Shown here piece after piece: positions 10,032 to 21,260 of a stretch of DNA of 64,000 nt. The stretch comes from Tomocerus qinae (Eukaryota > Arthropoda > Collembola > Entomobryomorpha > Tomoceridae). The number at the start of each line of letters is the position of its first letter. Position 1 is the first letter of the stretch. The stretch covers positions 136,669,875-136,733,874 of the forward strand of contig CM034546.1 in the NCBI GenBank assembly GCA_020055645.1, in the 5' to 3' direction. The notes under the pieces were generated by a model, which was not told where the DNA came from, did not search any database, and saw only the letters and a list, made by a program, of their open reading frames with translations. The position numbers were made by a program, and so were the translations under genes.

Positions 10032-13000
10032 TTAGTTGAAATATCCATAATTTCTAACACGAGGATATTGTATGTTAGCAATTCCTTTCCTTGTGTTGTT
10101 TTCTTGGCATTTTCTGCTGTATTTAGCTCTGTACTTAAGAAACTTTGGGTAGGACACAATCTGCTCCTAAAGAAATAAATAAGTATTATATGAAAATATA
10201 ATTCTCTGTTTAATAGGCCAAGACTAAACTTTCCTTGCCTTTAAAGAAATGTTTCTGTGGTCAGAAGTGCGGCAAATAGCCCAATGTTTTCCTTTGAGCC
10301 ATTTTTCTTCAACGTGCTTCAAAAGCCGCCCTTTGTTTCCTATCCAGTCTAGACTTCTTAAATAAACGTCCATTGTCAGTTCATTTTCCACTGGAGTTGG
10401 CTCGACTATTTGGATTTGGTCAAACAAGTAATTTCCGCTGTTTTCATCATCTTGGAATTCATAATCATCATCAGGCATCACATCTTGTCTGAAATTAATC
10501 ATGCAACGACAGAAATAATTGACAGATTGCTTAATACTAACTTAGTCATCGGATTATTCAGTCAGTAATTATAATTAAAAATTTCAAGTTGTGCAATTGT
10601 TAATCAAAGTTTAGTACATTTGAGTGTAGGGTGGCTCAATCTTTTTGAGAATTTCGCCTTGAACTTCCCGAATTCCAACGGCGTTGATGAAACTATTCAA
10701 CTGCAATTGCATGCGGCATTCGGATAAATTCACTTTTGGATAATAATAAATGTACACAAGACAAGTTTCCTCTTTATCGTTCAGTCCACCCTGAAATTAG
10801 ACAAAGAAAGTAAAAAATAATAATTACCATTCAAAAAATGGGTCTTAATCTTTAGCTTCTTACGAAAGTTGGATCTTCGTTCCAACTTGTATTGTATTCG
10901 CATTCAGCCATCAGAATATCTCCAGGCAAGACTTTTCTCTCAGGTTCAACAGCTCGAAATTGTTTATATTGAAAATCGTATTTGGTATCCTTTACAGTAA
11001 AAAATGCATTTTAAATTGTGGGGAAGCTTTTATAATAAAATTCCAATTATATCGCCAATTACGATAACCTTTTCATGATTTTATTTTACCTTTGTAATGG
11101 GCGATAACTCAACGCCATTACGAATATGACGTAAGCTTATCTTCCTCAGAGCCCGATTTCCGTTCAACAAAGCGTGTGTTATAGTGATACCGTCTTGGGG
11201 CAATGACTAAAGTAGGAAAAAAATATTACATGCACATCGTAATTTGAAAACACTAAAATAGAATTAAAGTTTTCTATTGTACATGTTTAGTGCATTCAGA
11301 AAGGCAATATCCCATCGTAGCGAATTTTGAAACCCCAGGAGGAATAATGTGAATAGGAGATGCTGTATTTCCTATAGTCATCATAGCTGCATCACGCAAT
11401 TTTGAAGTAGAAGTCAAAAATAGTCTCAGTCCAGAATTGTCTCTCACCACTGCAAAAATATAAAATACGTTATTATAAATGGCTAAAATATTCTATAGAG
11501 AATTATCCAGTTCCTGTGTTAAAAAGCTAAAGCTTAAGGAGTTAAAAGATATTTAAAGATGTCTTTTCTTACAATTTAAACGTTTTGGATTAGCATAATG
11601 CACTTGGATTATAAAATACGTCGTTGGTTTGCTTTTCACTGAAATTCCATTTTGGTCCGGTAACATCATACCTATAAGCACATTTATTTTTAAATCCTTA
11701 ATTATTTTGAAGTTGATAACCTACATTTTTATTAATTTAATGGTTAATGTTCAAACCTTCTGCTCCAACATTCCAAATAATTGGAGTAGGAGAACAATAC
11801 TCAAGCCATTCTTTTGGAAAATGATGAGAATTGCACAATTTCCCAGAATCATTTAAAAGTCTTTCAAAGATTTCTTTGACTATTCCAAGCTTAGTAGGAA
11901 TATTGCATTCGTACAAAGTCATGCGATGCACCCACGCTTTATGCCGAGTTTCAATCAGAGGACGAAACTAAATATATGGATTATGGACACCAAAATACTA
12001 TTAAAATGCTGTTATACATTACATGCATTCCACAGATACAGTAAAATTTCAGTTCATGAATGGAATAACTTGCAATTCAACCTTACCCCGGCAATTCGGA
12101 TTGCTTTGTCCGAAGGAGCTTTGCTAATTTTGCAGTAATGTGTATTTTCTTTGGAATCCACAGTTATCTGTACAAAATGCATAGAAATAAAAAGCAAAAT
12201 AGTTTAGAATGGTAAATGTGAAATTCTATCTATATTGACATTGCACTTTGTTGTTTAAACGTACTTACATTTCCAATTTGTACATCCCAAATTTGAGGGA
12301 ATGGAAGAGACGAATCTATTTCATCAGGAAATTTCTTAACTGGAGTACTTGATTTTAAATAGACACTTTGGTAACCCCTAGACGAAGGACCGTGATACTT
12401 TGGTAGTAATAATTCTCTAGTCAGCAGTGGATCATTATCATGCCATGCATAAATAAGTCTTGTAGTTGCATCCTATAATTTAACAAGGATAAATTTAAGT
12501 TTCATATATGAAAACCGAAACAATTAAAAATCGTAAAAAATTATCAAAATGTAATAATAAAGAAAAACATCCTTGGAATGATGAAACATACAGTAATCTC
12601 ATAGTCATGTCTAAAATCACAGGTTTCCCATTTCCTTCTAAATCTGATTGTAGTTCTCCCATTGATCTGATGAGCCAAAACGAGTTCGTAATTGTTTTCA
12701 GTGTCTTGAATTGGAGTTATATCACCCACGGCGTACATATCCTAAAATTTGTCATTATTGTGTTTAGACTTAGCAATTTCCGAGAATGTATACAAATCGA
12801 TATACTAAAAATGATTTACCTTGAGATGTGCAATTCCTTTAGAGTCAATCCACCCGAGGACAATGTCACTTCCCCGCATGCCACCGTTGGGCGAGAATCC
12901 GACTGCGACATAGCCTTCAGTCTGTGCACTCATTTCCATGATTAACCAAGTGGAGTCATTGCTGAACCATTTTATTTCAAAATTTCCAGGAAGATAAAGT

Positions 13001-13143
13001 TCCCTTGTCCACTCTAATACGATATCAGATTTATAATACAAAGTTGTAGATAAATTTGAATCTTGAGCTTTGTTTGAAGAACAGTTTTTGATTCCAAGTA
13101 GAAACAAAATAAAATAGAATAAATAATTACAAAAATAAGTCAT
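10032..13143 (-). CDS. MOXD1-like: MOXD1-like DOMON/copper type II monooxygenase, copper sites eroded
   Basis: Twelve exons (12820-13143, 12592-12741, 12269-12472, 12087-12167, 11757-11967, 11573-11671, 11283-11449, 11090-11206, 10864-10989, 10618-10790, 10230-10488, 10032-10166), all with consistent phases, give 681 residues. Order: signal peptide, DOMON domain (FEIKWFSNDSTWLIMEMSA, GYVAVGFSP), then the two PHM-type copper domains. MOXD1 proteins are DBH relatives of the secretory pathway. Family landmarks are clear: THYCKI, QVHYANP, GLRLFLTSTSKLRDA, HIIPPGV, LRHIRNGVEL, LPGDILMAECEYNT, GGLN...CLVYIYYYP. However, the CuA pair HH reads VHRMTLYEC, the CuM HxH reads THALLNG, and the CuM Met reads EETC, so three of six ligands appear lost. 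The frame is otherwise intact, suggesting a retained non-canonical or inactive enzyme. The last exon is the least certain; exon 11 could instead read through to a nearby stop. Confidence 0.9.
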
Positions 13144-15030
13144 TATTCTTTCTTTAAGTACTAATTAGTCAGAATATTTATAATGAATGGCAGATGTAAA
13201 GTTGTCTGCATTGCTAACTCTTTGCCATTCGTCTGGGAACTTATTCTCGTCAGCCACGAAGAGTTATACACTCTTAAATTAGGATCATTATTATTTTTGT
13301 GGTTTATTTAATTAAGCAGTATAGGTTATATATTAATTCATATTCTAATGCATTCTTTTAATATACCAATTACAAGAACGTGTTGTAGACAAATGCCATT
13401 GCCATGCATTACCCAACAGTTCGACCATAAAAACTTGTTCATTCATTGTACAACTCACTTGTTATTCTCTGCTACAAAAATGATATCGTCTACCTGTGCA
13501 ACTACTAAAGGTGTATATCGAAACGTGTATGAAGTAAGTACAGATCTTTCATTTCAACTTGTGTCCACATTCTCATTCTTAACGCGATTGACCACAGACA
13601 TTCACGGCTCTTAATTTGGCAAAAGTTGCACTTTATTGTTCAATTCTATGCTCTTTGTCTAACAATGCAAGTTCAATGCATTGGACAACTTTGCACTTTT
13701 GCAATCTGGAACACTTGTACTAATAACAATAAGAACTTCATTTCACTCCTAAATATTTAGCGTGTCATGAACAAATAATACAAAGTGTCATACTATACAC
13801 ACACTCGATGTAACTGAATTCTTTTCTATATTAAAATCAATGAGCCTCATGAATAAATATCTCTGAAAAACAATTTTTATAAAAATTATAAAACGTGTTA
13901 ACATACTTGTGTAACTACAACAGAATATAACAGAATTATCCATCGCCTTTTATGGCCTGCATATCAAGTCGATGTATATTTCTAACTTGGAACAGGCTGA
14001 ATTTTTTATTTCATGTTTTGACTTTGACACTCCCAATTTAAACACAAGAAGCTGTAAGTTTGTCAAGTATAGTTTACATTTTACATCTTCATAAGAGTAA
14101 AATTTATTTCCATTACCTATAAAACAAATAAATATTGAGTACAGTTGATTATTACAGTAATTACTAATTGATGAAGAACGATTGAAAAACTATATATAGG
14201 TAGGCCTGTTTGTATGTATTATATGGTATACCCATATTATATCAAACAAACAGGCCGAAATGTCGGCCTATAGACTTTGAAAGGATGATGACCCTCCATT
14301 TCCATGAATTCGTTAAGAATCCCATTATACATGCGATCATCTTTTAATTGAATTCTTAAAGTCTATAAAAAATTATGAAACTCGAAAATTAATGCCTTTT
14401 AACAATTAAAAGCTACCTAAATTTCAATTTATTTACAATATCCAAGCTTTCGAAAATAATTTAATGTCATCTACTCTAGTAATGAAAACTGTAACTTGTA
14501 ACATTGTAAATTTAAAGTAGGATCAGTATAGGACTAAACAAATATGTAGCTAGGTTACCGTTCTCTTGTTATAAGCTTAAGAATATTAAGAGAGGATCCC
14601 GAATCCAAATTAATACTACTTTATTGTGAAGCAAATAATATAGACCTTCTTTGCCTTGTCTATATAGAATACGGTGTTCAAGGTTTTCACCAGAACTTTA
14701 TTACGTCACAGTGGATCTCTCAGAAGAAAGTACTCCATGGCAGCTTTTTAGGACTACACAGGAAAAACAAAATGTGAAGACCATAAAAAGATGGGCTTTA
14801 CTGAGGGCAGGGCAGAGCTTTCAACACTGAAGTTACAAATTTCATCGCTATTTTTGTTAAGCTGGCGACAAAGCTGAAATATAACGAAATACACTTGTAT
14901 GGCTGCAGCCATAGCCTTACACTAATTTTCCGCTAAGAATAATTACTCTTCTTCGTAGAAATTAAATCACAATTTGTTTCGCAATGAAAAAGCTCTAATT
15001 TCTGTCAGAATAATTTCGTTGTTATATATA
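13144..15030. other. Intergenic, hairpins only
   Basis: No gene supported. An 88-codon + frame at 13348-13614 lacks any recognisable domain. 14200-14275 contains nested dyads (listed separately). The remainder, including a somewhat GC-richer part at 14640-14890, shows nothing I can name. Confidence 0.5.
14205..14272. repeat. Short inverted repeat
   Basis: GGCCTGTTTG near 14210 pairs with CAAACAGGCC near 14250, with TAGGCC...GGCCTA dyads at the edges (GGCCGAAATGTCGGCC). About 70 bp in all; it may be a small foldback element remnant. Confidence 0.6.
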
Positions 15031-15222
15031 ACTAGTTGAATCCTAGCACACAAAATGTGCTAGAAAATGTTGCAATCAGTAAATTTCTAGCGACTACGCA
15101 TTGGCCCGAATTTCACTAATTAATTACAAAATATTACGGACATAGAAACATACAAACATTTATTCAAGAATAATGAAAGAATCCCATGCGCATGCCCCAC
15201 TTTATGCTTATGTAGAGTAAAG
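15031..15222 (+). repeat. Inverted repeat, left copy, upstream of receptor gene
   Basis: About 190 bp ending at the ATG of the following gene. Its reverse complement recurs at 19674-19976. It starts ACTAGTTGAATCCTAGCACA, contains the palindrome TAGCACACAAAATGTGCTA, and ends CTTATGTAGAGTAAAG beside the start codon, so it must include most of that gene's proximal promoter and 5' UTR. Confidence 0.85.
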
Positions 15223-17178
15223 ATGATTGTCAGTCATCGACTCTTTACATTCGCCTGTTTGTATTTTGTTTGTAATTATGAAATTGTCTCTTGCTTCAGA
15301 AACCTGTCGTTATTCAACAACTGTGACTTTAATCTTGTCATATCTCGCCAATCTCGATGGGCCGATCAGGTATTGATGGCCAATCAAAACCTCCAGACTT
15401 GGACTATCGTTACTGCTGACTATAAAAACAAATACATTAACAGAACAAGAGATTTGACAAACAGTCCTTGTAGTATCAATATAATTCTGGAACTAGACAG
15501 ACCCTTTAAATGGTTTTCAGAATATTTCGGAGCAGAAATAGAACGTCGCTCAGCTCAGTTCATAATTATATACGACCAAGTAAAGAGATTATATATCAAC
15601 AGTCTCGGAGACGGAATAGCGTTAAGATTTATTCAAGATGAGTCCGTGTGTGGCATTTACTTTATTAACATAATAAATTCTTCAAAGTTTTCACTGTATA
15701 CTGTACAATTGTACAAAAATAAACGTAGAAAGCATTTGTTTGTTAATATTAAACGTAAAGTCCCTGAAGACAAATGGATAAGAATATGGAAGAATCTCAA
15801 CGGACATGGTCACGGAAATCCTTTAGTTGTGTTCGATGTTAATCACGTCAGTGACAGACCAACTGATAAAAAAGAGTGCATTCACTCTACATATTTGATG
15901 GCTAAATTATCTGCGGACTGCAGACCATCTCACAGAGCAATTGAAACCTCGGCTAAAAAATTCAATTTCTCAGCAAAGTATATGAAAGCAATAGAAGGGA
16001 ATGTAGGGCAGACCTTCAGAATAGACCCACCTTCAGTAATTTTTATGGGAGGCTGGAAGATGCATACAGAAATGTATACTCACGGATGGGAATGGAAAAG
16101 ATTTCACTACAAAAGCCTGGATTTTGTTGCTGTTTATTGTGAAGACGAGGAATCCTTTTTTAGCGTTCCATTGTCCGTCTTGGCTCAAAATACCTTCGAC
16201 AATATCAGTTGGTCGTTCATTTTAATCTTCTTTTCTCTGGCTAATACGGTTCTAATTTTTAAATCCGGTTCTTTAGAAAATTTTCACAACAGAATTACAA
16301 CCGTTTTTACGTTAACATTTGCAGTTCTAATTCGCCAATCATCTTCCATTTATAGAAAAAACATCCTCGCTAGTGTTGTCTTATTAATGGCCATTATCAT
16401 CTCAACTGAATACGAAACTTACATTACCAGTGAAGTTGTTGTCCCTCCTGAAAGAAAACTTTTCGAGGATTTTAAAGAATTGATTACCAATGGATACAGA
16501 GTGATAAGTCAAACGGACAAAGATTTCAATGAAGACTTGTTCATAGAGAATTTATTTTTAAAAAACGGAATTTTCAAAAATCAGGACAGAAGTAGATATA
16601 CCTATCTATATGACTGGAGAAAGGAAGAAATGTCAGAAGAATACAAAAGGCAACATTATAATTATGACACTCTACCGCTTAAACTTCTTGAAAATACTAC
16701 TCTTAAGTTAATGACAATAGTTAAAAAAGAAAGTAGCCTACTTGATATTCATGCCATCCATAAACTGCATTCAAAAACCAAATGCAGTGCAGCTAAGAAG
16801 CCAGCCACAACCCAAATTGATGATTGGTCTATTCAATTCGGCTTCAGACATGAACATCAGTCTTTTTTGTACCGTTTACTAGAAAATGGAGTTTTTAATA
16901 TCTGGGAAGATCATCAACCATTTCATTTAGTGTCTCATCAGTTAGATGAAGTAGCCAAATACGAGGAATCGAGACCCAAAGCCGTTACCATGGAAATGAA
17001 AATCCACACAATTTTTTTGTTGCTTGGATATTCACTTGTCTTAGCTGTTCTAGTTTGCCTAATTGAAATTTTCTGGTACCTTAGAATTATGATTTACACA
17101 GCACTACACCGTCTATATGTAAACCGTAAAAGTACCTCCGATGTTGTTACATTTGATAATCGTGAACTTGATGCATAA
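15223..17178 (+). CDS. Divergent ionotropic-receptor-like protein, single exon
   Basis: 651 residues with no intron. A signal peptide (about 1-24, LFTFACLYFVC) precedes a long extracellular region with scattered N-glycosylation sites (NLS, NRT, NFS, NIS). Then come a membrane segment at about 327-349 (SWSFILIFFSLANTVLIF), a weaker pore-like hydrophobic stretch (TTVFTLTFAVLI, about 360-373), a second helix (SVVLLMAIIIS, about 383-395), an extracellular stretch starting TSEVVVPPERKLFEDF, and a last helix near 594-620 (FLLLGYSLVLAVLVCLIEIF). This S1/TM1-pore-TM2/S2/TM3 order is that of arthropod ionotropic receptors, and VPPER..FEDFKEL matches the post-TM2 motif of divergent IRs. Likely a chemosensory channel subunit; ligand unknown. 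A truncated paralogue lies 1.7 kb downstream on the same strand. Confidence 0.78.
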   Translation: MIVSHRLFTFACLYFVCNYEIVSCFRNLSLFNNCDFNLVISRQSRWADQVLMANQNLQTWTIVTADYKNKYINRTRDLTNSPCSINIILELDRPFKWFSEYFGAEIERRSAQFIIIYDQVKRLYINSLGDGIALRFIQDESVCGIYFINIINSSKFSLYTVQLYKNKRRKHLFVNIKRKVPEDKWIRIWKNLNGHGHGNPLVVFDVNHVSDRPTDKKECIHSTYLMAKLSADCRPSHRAIETSAKKFNFSAKYMKAIEGNVGQTFRIDPPSVIFMGGWKMHTEMYTHGWEWKRFHYKSLDFVAVYCEDEESFFSVPLSVLAQNTFDNISWSFILIFFSLANTVLIFKSGSLENFHNRITTVFTLTFAVLIRQSSSIYRKNILASVVLLMAIIISTEYETYITSEVVVPPERKLFEDFKELITNGYRVISQTDKDFNEDLFIENLFLKNGIFKNQDRSRYTYLYDWRKEEMSEEYKRQHYNYDTLPLKLLENTTLKLMTIVKKESSLLDIHAIHKLHSKTKCSAAKKPATTQIDDWSIQFGFRHEHQSFLYRLLENGVFNIWEDHQPFHLVSHQLDEVAKYEESRPKAVTMEMKIHTIFLLLGYSLVLAVLVCLIEIFWYLRIMIYTALHRLYVNRKSTSDVVTFDNRELDA

Positions 17179-18876
17179 AATTAACCTGAATCGTCACTTT
17201 AAAACATTTAGTGTGATAAGTGAAATGTCAATTTTTGAGTATATCCTAACATATTTTAGTTTATTTGATAAAGTTTTCTTTTTCTACGTTTATCCTAATT
17301 TTTATTTTGGTGACATCACAATTTATATATTCGATTTAATGTGTAACTTTACTAATAGGGTCAATACAAGACACACTGTTTAGGTATTCTAATAAAAATG
17401 TGTAATCTAACGAAAGTAATTGCAACTTCCTTGTTGATATAATGTTTTATACATTTTTAGAAAATACGTTGTGTGAACATTGCTAACTAGTTGTACTAAA
17501 ATGATTAAAAATAAAAGTTAGATATTTATAGAGTAATTGTAATAAAATTGTACATTTACATCATTTCAGTTCCATGCCATAATTCTAAACTCCAATCCAA
17601 ACATAGGGATAAGATTCAAAAGGATTCTAAGCCTGGAAGACGTATATTCGTCTAAGTACACAACCAAGTAGTCAGCAAAATATGAAATGAGATATCAGTA
17701 TCAAAAACCATTAAAAAGTCAGAAGGCTTACACAAGACGTAGAAGTATCTATGCTATATAGAGATACTTCTTTTGCTAGGTCATTCAGATAATTAGTTAC
17801 TATTTGTCTAACATTTTAGAGGTGGAAAGTTCTCGCATTTTAATTCGTTTAGACGTATAATCAAACCATTTGTAATAATATTAAGACAATAATTTTTAAT
17901 CTGAGAATAATACAGCGATTCAAATATTTTATGTCAAAACTATTGACAGGTTATGTTTTTCATTCTTTAGTCACCGTAGCTATGTATTATTTAGAATTTG
18001 GTTCATTCCAACTTTTATCCCCTTTACTTTGTCACTTAGCGTGTCAAGAAAATTGAAATGGAAAGTATATGAAGTCTTATGAAGGCACTGTATCGAGTAT
18101 AGTATATTTATTTATGTCTAAAATGTCTATATATGTGTCCGTGTACTATGACCATGACAGTCATCCAGCACAACAAACCATCAATAACAATGTTTCATAC
18201 AAGGGAGACATTTTAGAGGTTCAGACTTAGAAATTGGGGAGAAAGACTAGTAAACTATTCATACTAATCAGGATTCCTGCCATTAAGCCTGCTTGCAAAA
18301 AATTAAAACTTGCTACTAAATATAATATTGAAACATTGAAAGGCAATAAGTTACACTGTTCTTAATTACTTTACGTGGCTTGCAAATTAGTTAATACTAG
18401 TTCTCCAATTAATTGTCTTAAACTAAATTAATAATATCGACATTTTAATCTTACACTATTTTAGTACTTCCATTCCTGAGCCAAATACTAGCGACATGCC
18501 ATAAATGTTCCTTTTTACCTTGGATGGTTTGCTCTATTCAATATTGATTTCTGATATCCTGTGCTATTTAAAACTCAACAATAAATAAATTATCCATTGG
18601 ATTCGTGTTCACGCACATTCAAAATTGCCTTTTTAAATACATTATAGGTATATAATATTGTATTGTGCGTTGTGGTTTCTATCCTATATGTCAGTCGGTT
18701 CTCAGGATTTTATTATATAATAGGTCTAGATATTTTTACCAGAACAAGTTCAATTTGATGTAGGTGTAAATTCAGATAATTGCTTTGTGAAATTCAAAAA
18801 TAATTATTTCAAAGGTAATTAGGTTATAAATCGTGTGGCGAATATTCTCTTTGGGTGCGGTGTTTAAATTAGCAAA
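17179..18876. other. Intergenic between receptor paralogues
   Basis: AT-rich. A 10-bp-stem hairpin AGAAGTATCT...AGATACTTCT lies at about 17742-17773. No exon recognised; the 80-codon frame at 17141-17383 overlaps the receptor's end in another frame and is not a gene. Confidence 0.55.
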
Positions 18877-19692
18877 ATGTGTTTGGTTGTGTTACTTCTG
18901 GTGATGGAAGTCGTAAATGTTTCCAGCATTAAAAACTTATCTTTATTCGGTGATTGCGATTTCAACCTATTTATGTTTACAGACTCTCAATGGAGTCAAC
19001 AGTTTTTAACCTCTAATCAAAATTCTCAGCCTTGGACAATTTCTATTCCTAAAAATCATAACGAAACTCTCTTGGGCAATGACAAAAGTATTGTCATAAG
19101 TGGTTTAGCAAATACTTTGTGTAGTGTCAACATTGTTATGGAGCCGGATGTATCATTTCAAAATTTATCTCAATATTTTGGTCAAAAAATAAACCGCCAT
19201 TCAGCTAGTTTCATATTCATATACGAAAAAGAAAGACAATTTTTCAATTTAAGGAATTTAATACAAGAGTCTGTTTTTGGTACTTATGTTATTATCATTG
19301 AAAAATTGCCAAGACTTCCAAGAATATATATTGTAAGTTTATATGAAGCTGAGGCACTTTCATTTCAGAGAATTGACTCGGATTTTGCAGAGAACAAATG
19401 GTTAAACATATGGAATCGCCCTAATGGACATCTTCACGGGAAAAAAGTTGTTGCAGTTTATTTTGTCTTCAGTACCATGGACACGAAGACAAGAAAAGAG
19501 TGCATTGAGTCGACTTACAGATTGTCCAAGATTTCCAAGTACTGCAAGCCCCAGTTCAGAGCAATGGAGACACTAGGATCAAAATATAACTTTTCGGCAG
19601 TGTACGGTAAAAGCGATATTCAACTTCCAGAATCCAGGTCGAAAATTTACATTGGCGAAAGTTATGGGGATCAGTATCTTTACTCTACATAA
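18877..19692 (+). pseudogene. Truncated ionotropic-receptor-like paralogue
   Basis: 271 codons aligned with the N-terminal 285 residues of the gene at 15223-17178: KNLSLFGDCDFNLFMF against RNLSLFNNCDFNLVIS, the IWNRPNGHLHG and KECIESTYRLSKIS blocks, and NFSAVYGKS against NFSAKYMKA. A signal-peptide-like start is present. The frame ends GDQYLYST-stop, and all membrane segments are missing. The last codons (TAT CTT TAC TCT ACA TAA) belong to the inverted repeat that follows, so the stop codon is supplied by foreign DNA. It could still make a secreted ligand-domain-only protein, but loss of the channel suggests a pseudogene. Confidence 0.8.
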
Positions 19693-19976
19693 ACATAAAG
19701 TGGGGCATGCGCTGGGATTCTTTCACTATTCTTGAATAAATGTTTGTATATATGTAATATATAATATTCCGTAATATTTTGTAATAATAGTCCGTAATAT
19801 TTTGTAATTAATGAGTAAGGGTAATATTTTGTAATTTGTAATTAATGAGCAAGGACTAGACTATCAGTACTGAGTCCAATCAACGGTGTTTGAAATTCGG
19901 GCCAATGCACAGTCGCTAGAAATTTACTGATTTCAACATTTTCTAGCACACTTTATGTGCTAGGATTCAACTAGTA
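19674..19976 (-). repeat. Inverted repeat, right copy, truncating the paralogue
   Basis: Reverse complement of 15031-15222, starting at ATCTTTACTCTACATAA (equivalent to the start codon and leader of the intact receptor gene) and ending GGATTCAACTAGT. It is about 110 bp longer than the left copy, because of extra CCGTAATATTTTGTAA-type units and an insertion near 19850-19900. Confidence 0.85.
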
Positions 19977-20099
19977 CTAGATACGCATAACATATTTAAA
20001 TAATAAGGTAACCTTTGACTACAGTTTAAAAAAACCCCTACTTGCCCCAAACGCAAAAATGAACACTTGTACATTGAACATTGTAGTTCATAAATCAGA

Positions 20100-20300
20100 T
20101 ATTCACAAATCAGGGTTCCAAGGACTGGTTCTGTTGGTGGGCAACAGATACTTCTAGACTAAAATTTACATTTCGAGTCAAATTTTCTAAGTTATTTCTT
20201 CTTTTACTAAAATATTAATTAAAATTTTTTATTTGAATGTTTCACGCAAAATCCTTCTACATCTTCTTAAGCGTTAAAACCTGATCTTGATTTTATTTCC
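20100..20300. repeat. Local direct repeat, copy 1
   Basis: Shares CTTTTACTAAAATATTAATT and ATCCTTCTACATCTTCTTAA with 20480-20680, offset 384 bp. Diverged, noncoding. Confidence 0.75.
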
Positions 20301-20397
20301 TAGCTATCACAAATTGTTCCAATATTTTTTTAATTAAGAAACGCACGATTCAAAATTTTCTCACCACAATTGTCTTTAGACAAAATGTTAACTATTA

Positions 20398-20680
20398 ATT
20401 ATATACAAATAGTGTGTAAAACACATTTGTAATAAAAATAAAGGTTAGCGTTTAAGTCACGAGTTGGTATTTTTATGGAAATTAATTGGCAATTTACCGG
20501 TTCTGTTGGTTGGTAATAGATGTCTCTAGGCCAAAGGTTACACTTTAAGTCTCATATGACCCCAAAATGCACCAATGAATTTTCCTTTTACTAAAATATT
20601 AATTAAAATTTTTCCTTTGAATGTTCCAACCAAAATCCTTCTACATCTTCTTAAGCGTTTAAACCTGATAGTCGTCGAAA
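20398..20680. repeat. Local direct repeat, copy 2
   Basis: Second copy of the 20100-20300 unit. Its front part (AATTATATACAAATAGTGTG ... GAGTTGGTATTTTTATGG) is also repeated at 21130-21260, so the 20-21.3 kb block is a series of three decayed duplications. Confidence 0.7.
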
Positions 20681-21129
20681 GTTTTCATGCAATTCTGAGA
20701 TGGACGCCAATGAGATAATAATAATCTTACATTTAGACACAATTTCCAAATTTTCTTTTATTGACTTTCTTCTTTCTAACTATCGCAAACTGTTCAAATC
20801 TTTTTTATTGAAAAACATACGAGTCAACATTTTCTGTCTACAATTGCCCTTTATCTGAATGTCAATTATTAACATAATATTAAATACAAAATGTATTACA
20901 ATAGTCCATTTTACAGATCTAGCAGGAAGATTAGTCTAATTAGAGCGGATAGCAAATTTTTAATAATTTAATAATTTAAAATTTATCATGTGAATCGATT
21001 AAATACATTACTTCATTTATACTATCATTATTCAAGAAGTCTGTTTGTTCTCTGTTGTGGATTCTGCATTCACATAGTAAATGAAAACATGTATTTGGTT
21101 TTTCCTTATTACATTGCTTGCATAATTTT

Positions 21130-21260
21130 AATTGTATACATATAGTATGTAAAAATACATTTGTTAGAAAAATAATGGTTATTATTCGGCTACTGAGTTG
21201 GTACCTTTATGGAAACATATTGGCACTTTACCCGTCGTACTGTTGGTGGTTCCTGCAACA
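21130..21260. repeat. Local direct repeat, copy 3 (partial)
   Basis: TACATATAGTATGTAAAAAT ... GAGTTGGTACCTTTATGG and CTGTTGGTGG match the front of copy 2. No open frame. Confidence 0.65.

Noticed and set aside
12508-12945. 145-codon + strand frame
   Set aside because: Overlaps MOXD1-like exons 1 and 2 antisense and crosses a splice site.
13348-13614. 88-codon + strand frame upstream of MOXD1-like
   Set aside because: No recognisable motif; low-complexity hydrophobic and Thr-rich mix.
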